In this document: piece after piece, positions 47,619 through 56,632 of the stretch
Position numbering within the stretch: position 1 is the first letter of the stretch
How the letters are laid out: the number at the start of each line of letters is the position of its first letter
The notes under the pieces: generated by a model
Told to the model about the DNA's origin: nothing
The model's input: only the letters and a program-made list of their open reading frames with translations
The model's database searches: none
From: Rhizobium sp. G21
Lineage (GTDB): Bacteria; Pseudomonadota; Alphaproteobacteria; Rhizobiales; Rhizobiaceae
Direction of reading: 5' to 3'
Length of the DNA: 64,000 nt
Assembly (NCBI RefSeq): GCF_014158035.1
Contig: NZ_JACFXW010000001.1
Location: forward strand, 1,798,001-1,862,000
Position numbers and translations under genes: made by a program

Positions 47619-48254
47619 ATGAGCGGAACTTTGGTGCTCGTCCGTCACGGCCAGAGCGAATGGAACCTGAAGAACCTTTTCACCGGCTGGCGCGACCCCG
47701 ACCTGACCGAGCTCGGCGTCAGCGAAGCCACGGCTGGCGGTGAAGCACTTGCCGCCACCGGCATCAAGTTCGACGTGGCCTATACGTCGGCGTTGACCCG
47801 CGCGCAGCGCACCTGCCAGATCATTCTGGATTGCGTGGGCCAGAGCAGCCTCGAAACGATCAAGGACCAGGCGCTCAACGAGCGCGATTATGGCGATCTC
47901 TCCGGCCTCAACAAGGACGACGCCCGCGCCAAGTGGGGCGAAGAGCAGGTGCATATCTGGCGCCGCTCCTATGACGTTCCGCCTCCCGGCGGCGAAAGCC
48001 TGAAGGACACCGGCGCCCGCGTCTGGCCCTATTACATGACCGACATCCTGCCGCAGGTGCTTTCGGGCAAGACGGTGCTGGTGGCGGCGCATGGCAACTC
48101 GCTGCGTTCGCTGCTGATGGTGCTCGACCGTCTCGACCGCGAGAAGATCCTCGGCGTCAACCTCGCCACCGGCGTGCCGATGGTCTACAAACTGAATGCG
48201 GATTCGACCGTCAAATCCAAGGACGTGCTGGGCGATATGTCCGGCGCCCACTAA
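47619..48254 (+). CDS. gpmA: 2,3-bisphosphoglycerate-dependent phosphoglycerate mutase
   Basis: A glycolytic enzyme of 211 residues. It has [10 protein letters not shown] with the phosphorylated His, [21 protein letters not shown] and [11 protein letters not shown] with the second His. It follows dapB by 27 bases with AGAGAGGAA before the start. A terminator follows at once. Confidence 0.95.
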   Translation: MSGTLVLVRHGQSEWNLKNLFTGWRDPDLTELGVSEATAGGEALAATGIKFDVAYTSALTRAQRTCQIILDCVGQSSLETIKDQALNERDYGDLSGLNKDDARAKWGEEQVHIWRRSYDVPPPGGESLKDTGARVWPYYMTDILPQVLSGKTVLVAAHGNSLRSLLMVLDRLDREKILGVNLATGVPMVYKLNADSTVKSKDVLGDMSGAH

Positions 48255-48262
48255 GGTTTCGA

Positions 48263-48284
48263 GGCGGGCTCCGGCCCGCCTTTT
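48263..48284 (+). terminator. Terminator after gpmA
   Basis: GGCGGGC / GCCCGCC stem with a 4-base loop followed by TTTTCGTTT, 9 bases after the gpmA stop. Confidence 0.85.
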
Positions 48285-48314
48285 CGTTTCAAGCTCCGTC
48301 CGAAGGAGATCATT

Positions 48315-49184
48315 ATGCCGAGCCTCACCCGCATCGAAAATCATGCGCTCGCAATCGAGGTGTCCTCGCTCGGCGCGGAGATGCAGCGCGTTACGTCCCG
48401 CGACGGCCGCAACTGGCTGTGGAACGGCGACGCCGCTTATTGGAACGGCCGCTCGCCGATCCTCTTCCCGATCGTCGGCAAGGCGATCGACAATCGGGTC
48501 GGCATCGGCGGCAAGGCTTATGAGATGAACCAGCATGGCTTCGCCCGCCGCAGCGAATTTACGCTCGCGGACGCAACGGAGACCGCTTGCCGCTACGAAC
48601 TGACGGCAAGCGCCGCCACCCGCGCCGTGTACCCCTTCGATTTCCGGCTATCGCTCACCCATGCGCTGGAAGGCCATGCGCTGACGGTCGAGACCGTGGT
48701 CGACAATCTCGGCGACGAGGCCATGCCATTCGGCCTCGGCTACCATCCCGCCTTCGTCTGGCCGCTGCCGGGCGCCGAGGGCAGGCCGCATATGGTGAGC
48801 CTGGAAAATGCTGCAGAGCCGGGGCTATCGACGCTCGATGGCGGGCTGCGCAAGCCTGGTCTCTTCCCTTCGCCCTTCAAGGATGGCCATCTCGTGCTCG
48901 ACCACGCGCTGTTTGCCGACGATGCGCTGGTGTTCCCCGAAGGCGCAGGCGACGTGCTGACCTACGCCGCCGAGGGCGGGCCGACCCTCAGATTCCGGTT
49001 CGAGAACCTGCCCAATCTCGCGCTCTGGACCAAGCCCGGCGCACCCTTCCTCTGCATCGAGCCCTGGCATGGCACAGCGCCCATGGTCGGCGACGGCGAC
49101 GCGCTGGAGACGCGGCCCTATACGATGACGCTCGAGCCGGGCGGCTCGGCGCGCTTCGCCTTCAGCGTCGAATTCCCGCTCTGA
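48315..49184 (+). CDS. Aldose 1-epimerase family protein
   Basis: A 289-residue mutarotase-like protein of the YihR/LacX type. It has RSPILFPIVG, NQHGFARRSEF (with His), PFGLGYHPAFVWPL with the catalytic His region, and CIEPWHG near the C-terminus with the catalytic Glu. AAGGAG is well placed before the ATG. It abuts the convergent Ada-like gene. Sugar preference unknown. Confidence 0.88.
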   Translation: MPSLTRIENHALAIEVSSLGAEMQRVTSRDGRNWLWNGDAAYWNGRSPILFPIVGKAIDNRVGIGGKAYEMNQHGFARRSEFTLADATETACRYELTASAATRAVYPFDFRLSLTHALEGHALTVETVVDNLGDEAMPFGLGYHPAFVWPLPGAEGRPHMVSLENAAEPGLSTLDGGLRKPGLFPSPFKDGHLVLDHALFADDALVFPEGAGDVLTYAAEGGPTLRFRFENLPNLALWTKPGAPFLCIEPWHGTAPMVGDGDALETRPYTMTLEPGGSARFAFSVEFPL

Positions 49185-50069
49185 TCAGAGCTGGGCGGCT
49201 TCCCAGCCCAGCATCGCCCGCTTGCGGGTCAATCCCCAGTGATAACCCGTGAGCGCGCCGGATTTGCCGATGGCGCGATGGCAGGGCACGACGAAGGAAA
49301 CGGGATTGCGCCCAACGGCGGCGCCGACGGCGCGAGAAGCTTTTGGCGCGCCGATCTTGCAGGCGATGTCGGAATAGGTCGAGAGACCGCCGAGCGGGAT
49401 GTCCAGCAATTGCTCCCAGACCCGCACCTGGAAATCGGTGCCGATGAGGACGACGCGCAACGGCTCTTCCGCTCGCCAGCGCGCCGGATCGAAGATACGG
49501 GCGGCGTAAGGCGACAACGCCGGCTCGTCGGCGATGAAATGCGCCTCCGGCCAGCGTTGCGTCATATCCGACAGCGCCGCCTCGTCGCCGGCGGCGTCGG
49601 AGAAGCCGAGGCCGCATAATCCGCGATCCGTCGCCATCAGCAAAGCGCGGCCGAACTGCGAGGGGAAGAAGCCGTAGCGAATCTCAAGCCCGCGTCCTTG
49701 CGTCTTCCATTCGCCCGGCGACATCGCCTCATGGGTGACGAAGAGATCATGCAGGCGACCGGGGCCGGATAGCCCCAATTCGAAGGAGGCGTCGAGCAGA
49801 GGCAGACGCTCCTGGCCCAGGAGCCGTTTGGCGTGATCGAGGGTGACCGCCTGCAGGAACGCCTTCGGGGAAAGCCCCGCCCAGCGGGTAAAGGTCTTCT
49901 GTAATTCCTGCGGATCGCGGCCGATCGCGCGACCGATATCTTCGAGCGTCGGCTGGGCGCGGTAGTGATCGGTCAAATGGGCGATGACGCTGCAGACGGT
50001 CGTGTAGTCGTCTCCCTCCGGGGTGACGTCGAGCGCGGTGGCGGCATCAAAATGCGGGGCGATGGTCAT
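49185..50069 (-). CDS. Ada-like AraC domain plus O6-alkylguanine-DNA alkyltransferase
   Basis: A 294-residue protein: an AraC-type helix-turn-helix part (about residues 25-125, TLEDIGRAIGRDPQELQKTF, SFELGLSGPGRLHDLF) joined to an alkyltransferase domain with VVPCHRAIG, Cys263 being the alkyl acceptor. The N-terminal zinc domain of E. coli Ada, which senses methylphosphotriesters, is absent. The ATG at 50069 has AGAGAGGA upstream; the longer open frame is not family sequence. It probably repairs O6-methylguanine; how it would sense damage is unclear. Confidence 0.85.
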   Translation of the reverse strand: MTIAPHFDAATALDVTPEGDDYTTVCSVIAHLTDHYRAQPTLEDIGRAIGRDPQELQKTFTRWAGLSPKAFLQAVTLDHAKRLLGQERLPLLDASFELGLSGPGRLHDLFVTHEAMSPGEWKTQGRGLEIRYGFFPSQFGRALLMATDRGLCGLGFSDAAGDEAALSDMTQRWPEAHFIADEPALSPYAARIFDPARWRAEEPLRVVLIGTDFQVRVWEQLLDIPLGGLSTYSDIACKIGAPKASRAVGAAVGRNPVSFVVPCHRAIGKSGALTGYHWGLTRKRAMLGWEAAQL

Positions 50070-50139
50070 GGGTTCATCCTCTCTCGCCCTGTTGTGGCAC
50101 GGGCGCAGGAAGGCCGCCACCCGATTTGCGCAAACGCGG

Positions 50140-50643
50140 TCAGACGCGGCGCTTGATGTCGGCGAGCGCTGCGGTGAAAGCCTTTGCGAAGCTATCGCGC
50201 TCTTCGGGGCCGAGGAACTTGCCGAGCGTCGTGCGCCTGGCGCGCTCGACGACCGCCATGTCGGTAATGCCGAATTCTGCATGCCGCGCCACATCGAAGC
50301 GCGCCCAGAACGGGTTGTATTGGCTCTTGCGCACGAACCCGGCCGGGGTGACTTTGTGGATATCGAGTTGGTTGCGGCTCAACCGAACGATCTCCCTGGC
50401 CCGCGCAGCCCGATAGTTCAGCCAGAAAGCGCCGTAGAGAAGCGCGAGGTCCAGCCCGAAAAACATGGCGACCGGCAGCGCATTGGTGGCAAGGAAAAAA
50501 ACCACGTTGATCAGCGTCACCGCTACGGACAGACCCATCAACACCCGAAAACCGATAGGGCCGAGAGAACGATGCGGCTTGAGCTCGGCGGTGAACACCG
50601 CCGGCTCCCCGTTGAACCCGCTTTCGACAGTGGCTAGAGTCAT
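50140..50643 (-). CDS. DUF2244 domain membrane protein
   Basis: A 167-residue protein with two close hydrophobic segments (LMGLSVAVTLINVVFFLAT and LPVAMFFGLDLALLYGAFWL) followed by a soluble domain ending in a helical region (TLGKFLGPEERDSFAKAF). This matches DUF2244 proteins common in alphaproteobacteria; function unknown. The start at 50643 is 20 bases from the divergent nth start, so the two promoters must overlap the genes. Confidence 0.85.
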   Translation of the reverse strand: MTLATVESGFNGEPAVFTAELKPHRSLGPIGFRVLMGLSVAVTLINVVFFLATNALPVAMFFGLDLALLYGAFWLNYRAARAREIVRLSRNQLDIHKVTPAGFVRKSQYNPFWARFDVARHAEFGITDMAVVERARRTTLGKFLGPEERDSFAKAFTAALADIKRRV

Positions 50644-50663
50644 GGGCAAACTATAGGGCAAAT

Positions 50664-51415
50664 ATGACAAACAGCAAGACGACCGCCGCCGCCAGGCCAG
50701 CGACAAAAAGCCCGTGCGGAAGAAGAAATTCCGCTGTCCCTACGCGCCCGAGGAGATCGAGGAAATCTTCCGTCGCTTTTCCATCCAGCGGCCCGAACCG
50801 AAGGGCGAGCTCCATCACACCAACGCCTTTACGCTGTTGGTGGCGGTGGCGCTATCGGCGCAGGCGACCGACGCCGGCGTCAACCGCGCCACACGCCCGC
50901 TCTTTCCGCTGGTGGACACGCCGGAAAAGATGCTGGACTTCGGCGAAGAGCGACTGCGCGAGGCGATCAAGACGATCGGCCTCTTCCGCAACAAGGCGAA
51001 GAATGTCATCGCGTTGTCCCAGAGGCTGGTCGCCAATTTCGGCGGACAGGTGCCGCGCACCCGGGAGGAACTGGTGACGCTGCCGGGCGTGGGCCGCAAG
51101 ACGGCCAATGTGGTGCTGTCGATGGCCTTCGGCATACCCTCGCTCGCCGTCGACACCCACATTTTCCGCATCGGCAACCGCTTGAAGATCGCGCCGGGCA
51201 AGACGCCCGACGAGGTCGAGGATAAATTCTTGTCGATCATCCCCGACCACTATCTTTTCCACGCCCATCACTGGCTGATCCTGCATGGCCGCTATTGCTG
51301 CAAGGCGCGCAAACCCGAATGCGAGAAATGCGTGATCGCCGATATCTGCAAATCGCCCGAGAAGAGCTGGGATGTGCCCGCTCCCCTCGTGGAGCTGCCG
51401 CCGCAGGTGTTTTGA
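50664..51415 (+). CDS. nth: Endonuclease III (one frame break)
   Basis: A DNA glycosylase/AP lyase for oxidised pyrimidines. It has the helix-hairpin-helix LPGVGRKTANVVLSMAFG with the catalytic Lys, AVDTHIFR with the catalytic Asp, and the 4Fe-4S cluster Cys-x6-Cys-x2-Cys-x5-Cys near the C-terminus. A GTG at 50714 would give 233 residues. The ATG at 50664 is one frame off, and adding one A to the run at 50705-50709 gives MTNSKTTAAARPATKKPVRKKKFRCP, about 250 residues, which I prefer. Stop is 5 bases from the convergent EI24 gene. Confidence 0.92.
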
Positions 51416-51420
51416 GGCAA

Positions 51421-52131
51421 TCAGCGGACCGCAGGCGATGTTGCCCTGAGCGCCTTGTGCAGATGGATCATCGTGGCGGCGGCAAACAGCGGCGTCAGCA
51501 GATTGAGGATGGGGATGAATAGGAACAGCGCGACCAGCAGGCCGGCCATCATGACCGAACCGCGATTGTTCTTTCGGAATTGACGCGCGCCTTCTACGCC
51601 GAGATGGCGCGACGCGGCGAATTCGAAATATTCGCGGCCGATGAGATAGCCGTTGACGACGAAGAAAATCACCAGATTGACGCCCGGCACGAGCAGCAGG
51701 AACAGCGCCAGGATGTTTGCTGCGACGACGACCAGAAAGAACTGCAACGACGACCAGAGAGACTGTCCGAGCGGCAGCGCCACGCCTGGCGCTTCACCGG
51801 GATAGTCGCGCTTCTCGATGATCTCGGCGGCGTCATCCAGGAAGAAGCCGGCGACGATGGCGCTGATCGGCGCTATGAGCATGGCGAGCGCGGCGGCGAG
51901 CCCCAGCGCCGCCAGCAGACCGGCGACGAAGGTCAGCCATCCAGCCCAGGACGGCAGGTCCGGCAGATAGGCCGCGACCCAGGGCATGATCACGTCCATG
52001 AAGACTTCCCGCAGGCCGAGCCACAGCGCCGCGAGCGCCAGAATGGTCAGGCCGAGCACTTTCCAGAACACGCCCCGGATTTCCGGCGCGAAAAGATCGG
52101 CCAGGGCGCGGCTGGCGGCAGTGAGGATCAT
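51421..52131 (-). CDS. EI24/CysZ-like integral membrane protein
   Basis: A 236-residue protein with about four to six hydrophobic segments. It matches the EI24 family, which includes the sulfate permease CysZ (LFAPEIRGVFWKVLGLTILAL, FLLLVPGVNLVIFFVVNGYLIGREYFEFAASRH). No sulfur genes lie near it, so transport of sulfate is only one possibility. Confidence 0.82.
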   Translation of the reverse strand: MILTAASRALADLFAPEIRGVFWKVLGLTILALAALWLGLREVFMDVIMPWVAAYLPDLPSWAGWLTFVAGLLAALGLAAALAMLIAPISAIVAGFFLDDAAEIIEKRDYPGEAPGVALPLGQSLWSSLQFFLVVVAANILALFLLLVPGVNLVIFFVVNGYLIGREYFEFAASRHLGVEGARQFRKNNRGSVMMAGLLVALFLFIPILNLLTPLFAAATMIHLHKALRATSPAVR

Positions 52132-52216
52132 CAGGCGTCTCCAACTTGATTTTCGGCAGATGTCGGCGCCCGCCCGCGGCTTTGCAAGGGCGCTTGGGTG
52201 ATGGTATCACCGCGCC

Positions 52217-52534
52217 ATGACTGAAAAACCTCGCATCACCATTCTCTACTGCACCCAATGCAACTGGCTTCTCCGGGCCGGCTGGATGGCGCAGGAGCTC
52301 TTGCAGACCTTCGGCCAGACCCTGGGCGAGGTGGCGCTCATTCCGGGCACAGGCGGAAATTTCGAGATCCGGGTCGATGAAGACCTCGTCTGGGAGCGCA
52401 AGCGCGACGGCGGCTTTCCCGGCCCCAAGGAACTCAAGCAGAGGATCCGGGACATTGTCGAGCCCGAGCGCGACCTCGGCCACACCGATCGCGCCGACAA
52501 GAACGCAACGTCGGCGTCTACGGGCGACCAATAA
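52217..52534 (+). CDS. SelT/SelW/SelH (Rdx) family thioredoxin-like protein
   Basis: A 105-residue Rdx-type protein with CTQCNW near residue 12 (CxxC; Cys takes the place of selenocysteine). It also has WMAQELLQTF and the FPGPKELKQRIRD segment. It is probably a small cytoplasmic redox protein of unknown partner. The 3' tail is charged and extends past the core. Confidence 0.85.
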   Translation: MTEKPRITILYCTQCNWLLRAGWMAQELLQTFGQTLGEVALIPGTGGNFEIRVDEDLVWERKRDGGFPGPKELKQRIRDIVEPERDLGHTDRADKNATSASTGDQ

Positions 52535-52537
52535 AAA

Positions 52538-52560
52538 GAGCGGCGTTTTGCGCGCCGCTC
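52538..52560. terminator. Terminator between Rdx and BA14K genes
   Basis: GAGCGGCG / CGCCGCTC stem with a 7-base loop. On the minus strand it is followed by TTTTTATTG, so it mainly ends the BA14K transcript. It also closes the convergent Rdx gene. Confidence 0.75.
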
Positions 52561-52583
52561 CCTCAGTCGTGTTGAGCCGCGCC

Positions 52584-52979
52584 TCAGCGATAGGGCGAAC
52601 GGCAGACCTTGTAATAGCCGTCATAGGCCAGGAAGCGGTTGGTCGCGGGATTGTAGGACTGATAGCGATTGAGGCACCAGCGCACATGGGCGTTGCCGCC
52701 GGTGCGGACGATCACCCGCGGAGCCGGTCGCACGATCACCCGCGGCGCCACATAGACGGTGCGCGGACGATAATAACGCGGCCGAATCACGACGCGCGGG
52801 CCGGGACGATAGACGCGGCGGCAATTCCAGCGATTGCAGACCACTCTCGCCTTGGTGACGTCCGTGGTCTTTTCGACCTGGAGCGGCTGCATGGACGGCT
52901 GGGCTTCCGCGATCGTCACGGGAGCGGCTCCTGCCAGCGCGAGAACGCCGGCGATGATGAATTTGCTCAAATTCGGCAT
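52584..52979 (-). CDS. BA14K-family secreted protein
   Basis: A 131-residue protein with a signal peptide (IIAGVLALAGAAPVTIAEA). The middle is rich in Arg, Pro, Val and Tyr. The C-terminus has HVRWCLNRYQSYNPATNRFLAYDGYYKVC, the BA14K signature with its Cys pair. Members are surface or periplasmic immunoreactive proteins in Brucella and relatives, and may bind glycans. GAGAGGA is placed before the ATG. Confidence 0.85.
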   Translation of the reverse strand: MPNLSKFIIAGVLALAGAAPVTIAEAQPSMQPLQVEKTTDVTKARVVCNRWNCRRVYRPGPRVVIRPRYYRPRTVYVAPRVIVRPAPRVIVRTGGNAHVRWCLNRYQSYNPATNRFLAYDGYYKVCRSPYR

Positions 52980-53249
52980 TTCAGATCCTCTCTTATTGTG
53001 AAGCGTTCCGCTTCTAGGTGTCCCTTGCGCCAGACGTTTGGCCGTCCCTTGTTATTCGCGGGAATATTCTTCCTGCGCTCAGCCTTTGCAACACAAATGT
53101 ACCCGTCTTGGTTCCAAATATCACACGTCGGACATTTAGCATTTGCTTCAGATCATGGACGCAAAATTTTTTTGCGCCGCGGAAGTCTGGAAATCTCGAC
53201 CCTCGGGTTCGATCGCCTTTTCGCAGCGCACATTTCTGCAAATTGTCTG

Positions 53250-53278
53250 TTGACACAAAACGGTCACGCGGCTACACG
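53250..53278 (+). promoter_or_regulatory. Promoter of tRNA-Leu
   Basis: TTGACA at 53250-53255 and TACACG at 53273-53278 are 17 bases apart and end 10 bases before the tRNA. In the rest of the 310-base gap between the BA14K gene and the tRNA I see no gene. Confidence 0.65.
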
Positions 53279-53288
53279 CTCCCTCGTC

Positions 53289-53373
53289 GCCCAGATGGCG
53301 GAATTGGTAGACGCGCAGGTTTCAGGTACCTGTGCCGCGAGGCGTGGAGGTTCGAGTCCTCTTCTGGGCACCA
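53289..53373 (+). tRNA. tRNA-Leu (anticodon CAG)
   Basis: An 85-base class II tRNA with encoded CCA end. The acceptor stem is GCCCAGA/TCTGGGC, the anticodon stem CAGGT/ACCTG encloses loop TTCAGGT with CAG, a long variable arm follows as in Leu tRNAs, and the T loop is GAGG-TTCGAGT-CCTC. It reads CTG codons. Confidence 0.95.
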
Positions 53374-53400
53374 AATTCCCACCTATTTTCAATAGGTTAA

Positions 53401-53425
53401 AAAGCCCGCCGAAAGGCGGGCTTTT
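53401..53425 (+). terminator. Terminator after tRNA-Leu
   Basis: AAAGCCCGCC-GAAA-GGCGGGCTTTT, a strong stem with a GAAA loop and T-rich end, 27 bases after the tRNA. Confidence 0.88.
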
Positions 53426-53509
53426 GCTTTGACATTTGTCATTTGCCTTGCGCGCCGACACGTTTCGCGCAAGATATCGTCATTACCCTCGCCACGGGAG
53501 AGCCGTGAC

Positions 53510-54388
53510 ATGCAAGACGCAAACATATTGGATCTCGATTTCCGCGAACCCGAATCGACGCCAGACTTCGAGCGTGTGGTCAACTGGCGCGGCTTCGCGC
53601 TTCAGCACACCAGCATCATGCTGCCGACCGAGTATGAATTCACCTGGACCGGCGCGACGCATTATTTCGCCGCCCATGATCTCGTCCTCGAGAGAGGCGA
53701 AATGCATGTCGACGGACTGGAGCCGATCTCCGGACGCGATCTGCGCAACAAGATGACCTATATTCCGGGCGGAAACTCGCTTTCCGGCTGGGCGGCGCCG
53801 GTCAACCGCAAAAACAGCTTCACCATCGTCAATTTCGAACCTGCGCTGATTGCCGAAGAACTGGAGCGCGACTTCTCGGAAAGCGCCTTCAAGCCGCAGG
53901 TTTATTTCGAAGACGAGCGCCTGGCCTCGACGATGCGCAAGATCGAGCGGCATCTGATCGAAGGCGGCTCGAATCTGCACCTCGAGACGCTCGGTCTGCT
54001 GGCCACGCTGGAGATCGCCGAATTCATGGTCGCGGAGACGCGTCACGTCTCCTTCCGCCGCGGCGGGCTCAATCGGATGCAGATGAAGATGCTCACCGAA
54101 TATATCGACGCCCATCTGGCCGAAGACGTATCGCTCGACCGTCTGGCGGGTCTCGTGCGATTGAGCCGCTTCCATTTCTCCCGATCGTTCAAATCGGCGT
54201 TTGGCGTCTCGCCGGTGAAGTTCGTCACCGGTCGCCGGCTCGCCAAGGCGAAGCTGCTGCTGGCGGGACCGCGTCTTGGCCTTTCCGAAGTGGCCGCCGC
54301 CGTTGGTTTCGGCAGCGTCCAGCAATTCATCAAAGTGTTCCGCGAGGACACGCGGATGACGCCCGGCGAATATCGTCGGAGCCTTTGA
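53510..54388 (+). CDS. AraC-family transcriptional regulator
   Basis: A 292-residue regulator with an unrecognised N-terminal sensing half (about residues 1-185) and a C-terminal double helix-turn-helix (about 190-290): EDVSLDRLAGLVRLSRFHFSRSFKSAFGVSP and LSEVAAAVGFGSVQQFIKVFRED. The ATG at 53510 has GGGAGA upstream. Target genes are not evident; it is convergent with the UPF0303 gene. Confidence 0.85.
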   Translation: MQDANILDLDFREPESTPDFERVVNWRGFALQHTSIMLPTEYEFTWTGATHYFAAHDLVLERGEMHVDGLEPISGRDLRNKMTYIPGGNSLSGWAAPVNRKNSFTIVNFEPALIAEELERDFSESAFKPQVYFEDERLASTMRKIERHLIEGGSNLHLETLGLLATLEIAEFMVAETRHVSFRRGGLNRMQMKMLTEYIDAHLAEDVSLDRLAGLVRLSRFHFSRSFKSAFGVSPVKFVTGRRLAKAKLLLAGPRLGLSEVAAAVGFGSVQQFIKVFREDTRMTPGEYRRSL

Positions 54389-54395
54389 ACGGGTC

Positions 54396-54896
54396 TCAGA
54401 TCTGCGGCAGATCGATCTTCAGATAGGCCGCGATCGCCTCCACCGCCATGCGGTGATCGTCGCGTTGCGGCAGGCCCGAAACGGTGAGCGCCGCGACGAC
54501 CAGGCCGCCGCGTGAGAGGCGGATCGGGAAACTGCCGCCATGCGCCGCATAGTCCATGAGATCGAGGCCGATGTCCGGCCCGACGCTGCGCTGCTTCTCC
54601 GCAAGCGACTGGCCGTAAAGCAGGGAGGACTGACTGAAGCGCAGGGTGATATTGCTCTTGCGCCGCACCCATTCGTCGTTGTCTGCAGCCGAACCCTGCA
54701 GGCTGGCATGAAAGAGAATGCGGTTGGGCGTGCGAATATCGACGACCACGGGCGCGTGCTGCGTCCGGGCGATGGCCATGGTCATGCAGCCGAGATCGAA
54801 GGCGTCGTCTTCACTGAAATGCTGGAACACGGCCAGCTTTTCCTGTCGCTTCAGCGTTTCGAGCAACTCTGCTCCGGCGTCTTTCGTCTTGCTCAT
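54396..54896 (-). CDS. UPF0303/HbpS-like heme-binding domain protein
   Basis: A 166-residue protein of the GlcG/HbpS superfamily, UPF0303 subgroup (FDLGCMTMAIARTQHAPVVVDIRT, YAAHGGSFPIRLSRGGLVVAALTVSGLPQRDDH). Related proteins are annotated as heme-degrading or heme-binding, but the function of this subgroup is not established. It follows nudC by 58 bases on the same strand. Confidence 0.8.
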   Translation of the reverse strand: MSKTKDAGAELLETLKRQEKLAVFQHFSEDDAFDLGCMTMAIARTQHAPVVVDIRTPNRILFHASLQGSAADNDEWVRRKSNITLRFSQSSLLYGQSLAEKQRSVGPDIGLDLMDYAAHGGSFPIRLSRGGLVVAALTVSGLPQRDDHRMAVEAIAAYLKIDLPQI

Positions 54897-54954
54897 ACAA
54901 TCCTCCTCGGTAGCGTCTGCAATCCTGGCGCGACGATCTTCAAGATCTGCGGCG

Positions 54955-55920
54955 TCAAACCGATGGCCAATCCAGCCAGTCGCGAATCAATCGATAGGCC
55001 ACCGCGCCGCTGACCGGAACGGTGATGTCTTCAGGGTGGACGCCGGCGATCATCGCGACCACCTCGTCCCGCGAAAACCAGCGGCAATCTTCCAGCTCCC
55101 GGGTGTCGCGAGAAATGGCCAGCGTGGCGGCTTCGGCGTAGCAACCGATCATCAGCGAATGCGGCATCGGCCAGGCTTGGCTGGCGTGATACCGCACGCA
55201 ATCGGTTTCAATGCCTGACTCTTCCAGCGTCTCGCGGCGAACCGCCGCCTCGATGGTTTCTCCCGGCTCCAGAAAGCCTGCGAGGCAGGAATACATGCCG
55301 GGCGGAAAATGCGGCGAACGCCCCAACAGGCACCGATCGCCTTCGACGTCGATCGCCAGCATGATCACCACCGGATCGGTGCGCGGGAAATGCTCGGCGC
55401 CGCAGCCCGTGCATTTGCGCCTGTAGCCGCCGGCCTTCGGCTCGGTCTTTGCGCCGCAGCGGCCGCAAAAGCGCGCGCCGAGCGACCAGGCCATCATCGC
55501 CGAAGCCTGAGCCGCCTCGCCCAGCGCCGCGTCATTCAACAGCGCCTCACGCATCAGGGCCCTGCAATCGGCGAATTTGAGATGGTCGAGGGGTGTTTCG
55601 GGATCGACGCCGACCGGCGCCGCGAGCCGAGGCGCGCCGCTTTCCTCGAAACCGAGCAGGATCGCTTCATCGAAGTCCGGCTTCAGGTCCGGCAGTTCAT
55701 AGGGCGCGAACAGGGGATCGATCACCTCGTTCTCATGCTTGAGGACGAGCTTGGCCCCCGCCAACGCATAAAATAGCGCGCCGTCGATGCGAATCGCAGC
55801 CTCGATACAATCGTCATCGCGATGCTCGGAGCGGCGATCGAGACGATTGCCGGAGAATGCGACGAGGCTCGAGGCTTCGGGATGCGGCCGGGGACTGTCG
55901 AAAATACTGCGGCTGCGCAT
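54955..55920 (-). CDS. nudC: NADH/NAD+ pyrophosphatase (decapping Nudix) NudC
   Basis: A 321-residue Nudix enzyme that cleaves NADH and can remove NAD caps from RNA. It has a zinc ribbon of two CxxC pairs (CGRCGAK...KCTGCGAE), the Nudix box GFLEPGETIEAAVRRETLEESG and a SQAWPMPHS version of the SQPWPFPxS NADH motif. The start shares bases with the HIT gene stop (TGATG). Upstream in-frame residues belong to the HIT region and are not NudC. Confidence 0.92.
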   Translation of the reverse strand: MRSRSIFDSPRPHPEASSLVAFSGNRLDRRSEHRDDDCIEAAIRIDGALFYALAGAKLVLKHENEVIDPLFAPYELPDLKPDFDEAILLGFEESGAPRLAAPVGVDPETPLDHLKFADCRALMREALLNDAALGEAAQASAMMAWSLGARFCGRCGAKTEPKAGGYRRKCTGCGAEHFPRTDPVVIMLAIDVEGDRCLLGRSPHFPPGMYSCLAGFLEPGETIEAAVRRETLEESGIETDCVRYHASQAWPMPHSLMIGCYAEAATLAISRDTRELEDCRWFSRDEVVAMIAGVHPEDITVPVSGAVAYRLIRDWLDWPSV

Positions 55921-56321
55921 CAGATCGCCTCCAGGATGCGGTTGGCGAAGGCGTCGATCTCTTCGGCGCCATAGGGTTCGCGGACGCCGTAGCCCCAGAC
56001 CGGCGCCGGCCAGTTGGGATCGCCCGCATTGCGGGCCACGACATGCACATGCAGTTGCCGGACGATATTGCCGATCGCCGCGATGTTGACCTTGTCGCAG
56101 CCGGTGACTTTCTTCAAGGCCGCGCCGACCAGATTGGTTTCGAAGGTCAGCATGGCCTGGTCGAGCGGCGCGAGGTCGAACAATTCCGACAAACCGTCGC
56201 GCTGGGGAACCAGGATGAGCCACGGCCAACGACGATCGTTCATCATCCGGAGCTCACATAGTCCGATGCGAACGATCAATACGGAATCATTCGACAATCT
56301 CTCATCCAGCGTGAACGCCAT
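55920..56321 (-). CDS. HIT-family hydrolase
   Basis: A 133-residue histidine-triad protein with RQLHVHVVAR as the catalytic triad region and WLILVPQRDGLSELFDL at the N-terminal half. It likely cleaves nucleoside phosphoramidates or dinucleotides. It is translationally coupled to nudC, so both may serve nucleotide clean-up. Confidence 0.87.
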   Translation of the reverse strand: MAFTLDERLSNDSVLIVRIGLCELRMMNDRRWPWLILVPQRDGLSELFDLAPLDQAMLTFETNLVGAALKKVTGCDKVNIAAIGNIVRQLHVHVVARNAGDPNWPAPVWGYGVREPYGAEEIDAFANRILEAI

Positions 56322-56417
56322 GGGGACCCTTTCCCTATCCTGATCTTCTTTTTCCTCTCCAGATATCAGATAATTTCAAGATTGGCTTGCAATCAGAAAA
56401 GATATTGACGATATGGA

Positions 56418-56522
56418 CGGCGGGAGGCTGGTGGTGGACGCGCCACTCGCCAACTTGGTCAGGTCCGGAAGGAAGCAGCCACAACGAGCTTCGGTACGGG
56501 TCATCGTGCCGGCCTCCCACCC
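56418..56522 (+). ncRNA. ffs: Signal recognition particle RNA (4.5S type)
   Basis: The conserved domain IV core AGGTCCGGAAGGAAGCAGCC at 56461-56480 (GGAA tetraloop and Ffh-binding internal loop) is framed by pairing ends GGGAGGC (about 56422) and GCCTCCC (about 56512). Length about 100 bases. It binds Ffh to target nascent membrane proteins. Ends are approximate. It lies just before dnaX, the usual place in rhizobia. Confidence 0.92.
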
Positions 56523-56632
56523 TCTCTTTTCCCGTGGATCACAAGCAGGAACGGCCCGGCGGAATTTCCATTTTCCGCTCGGATGCTTTAGCCTGCGCCG
56601 GCGAAAAGATCGCGATCAAAGGCGGATGAAGC

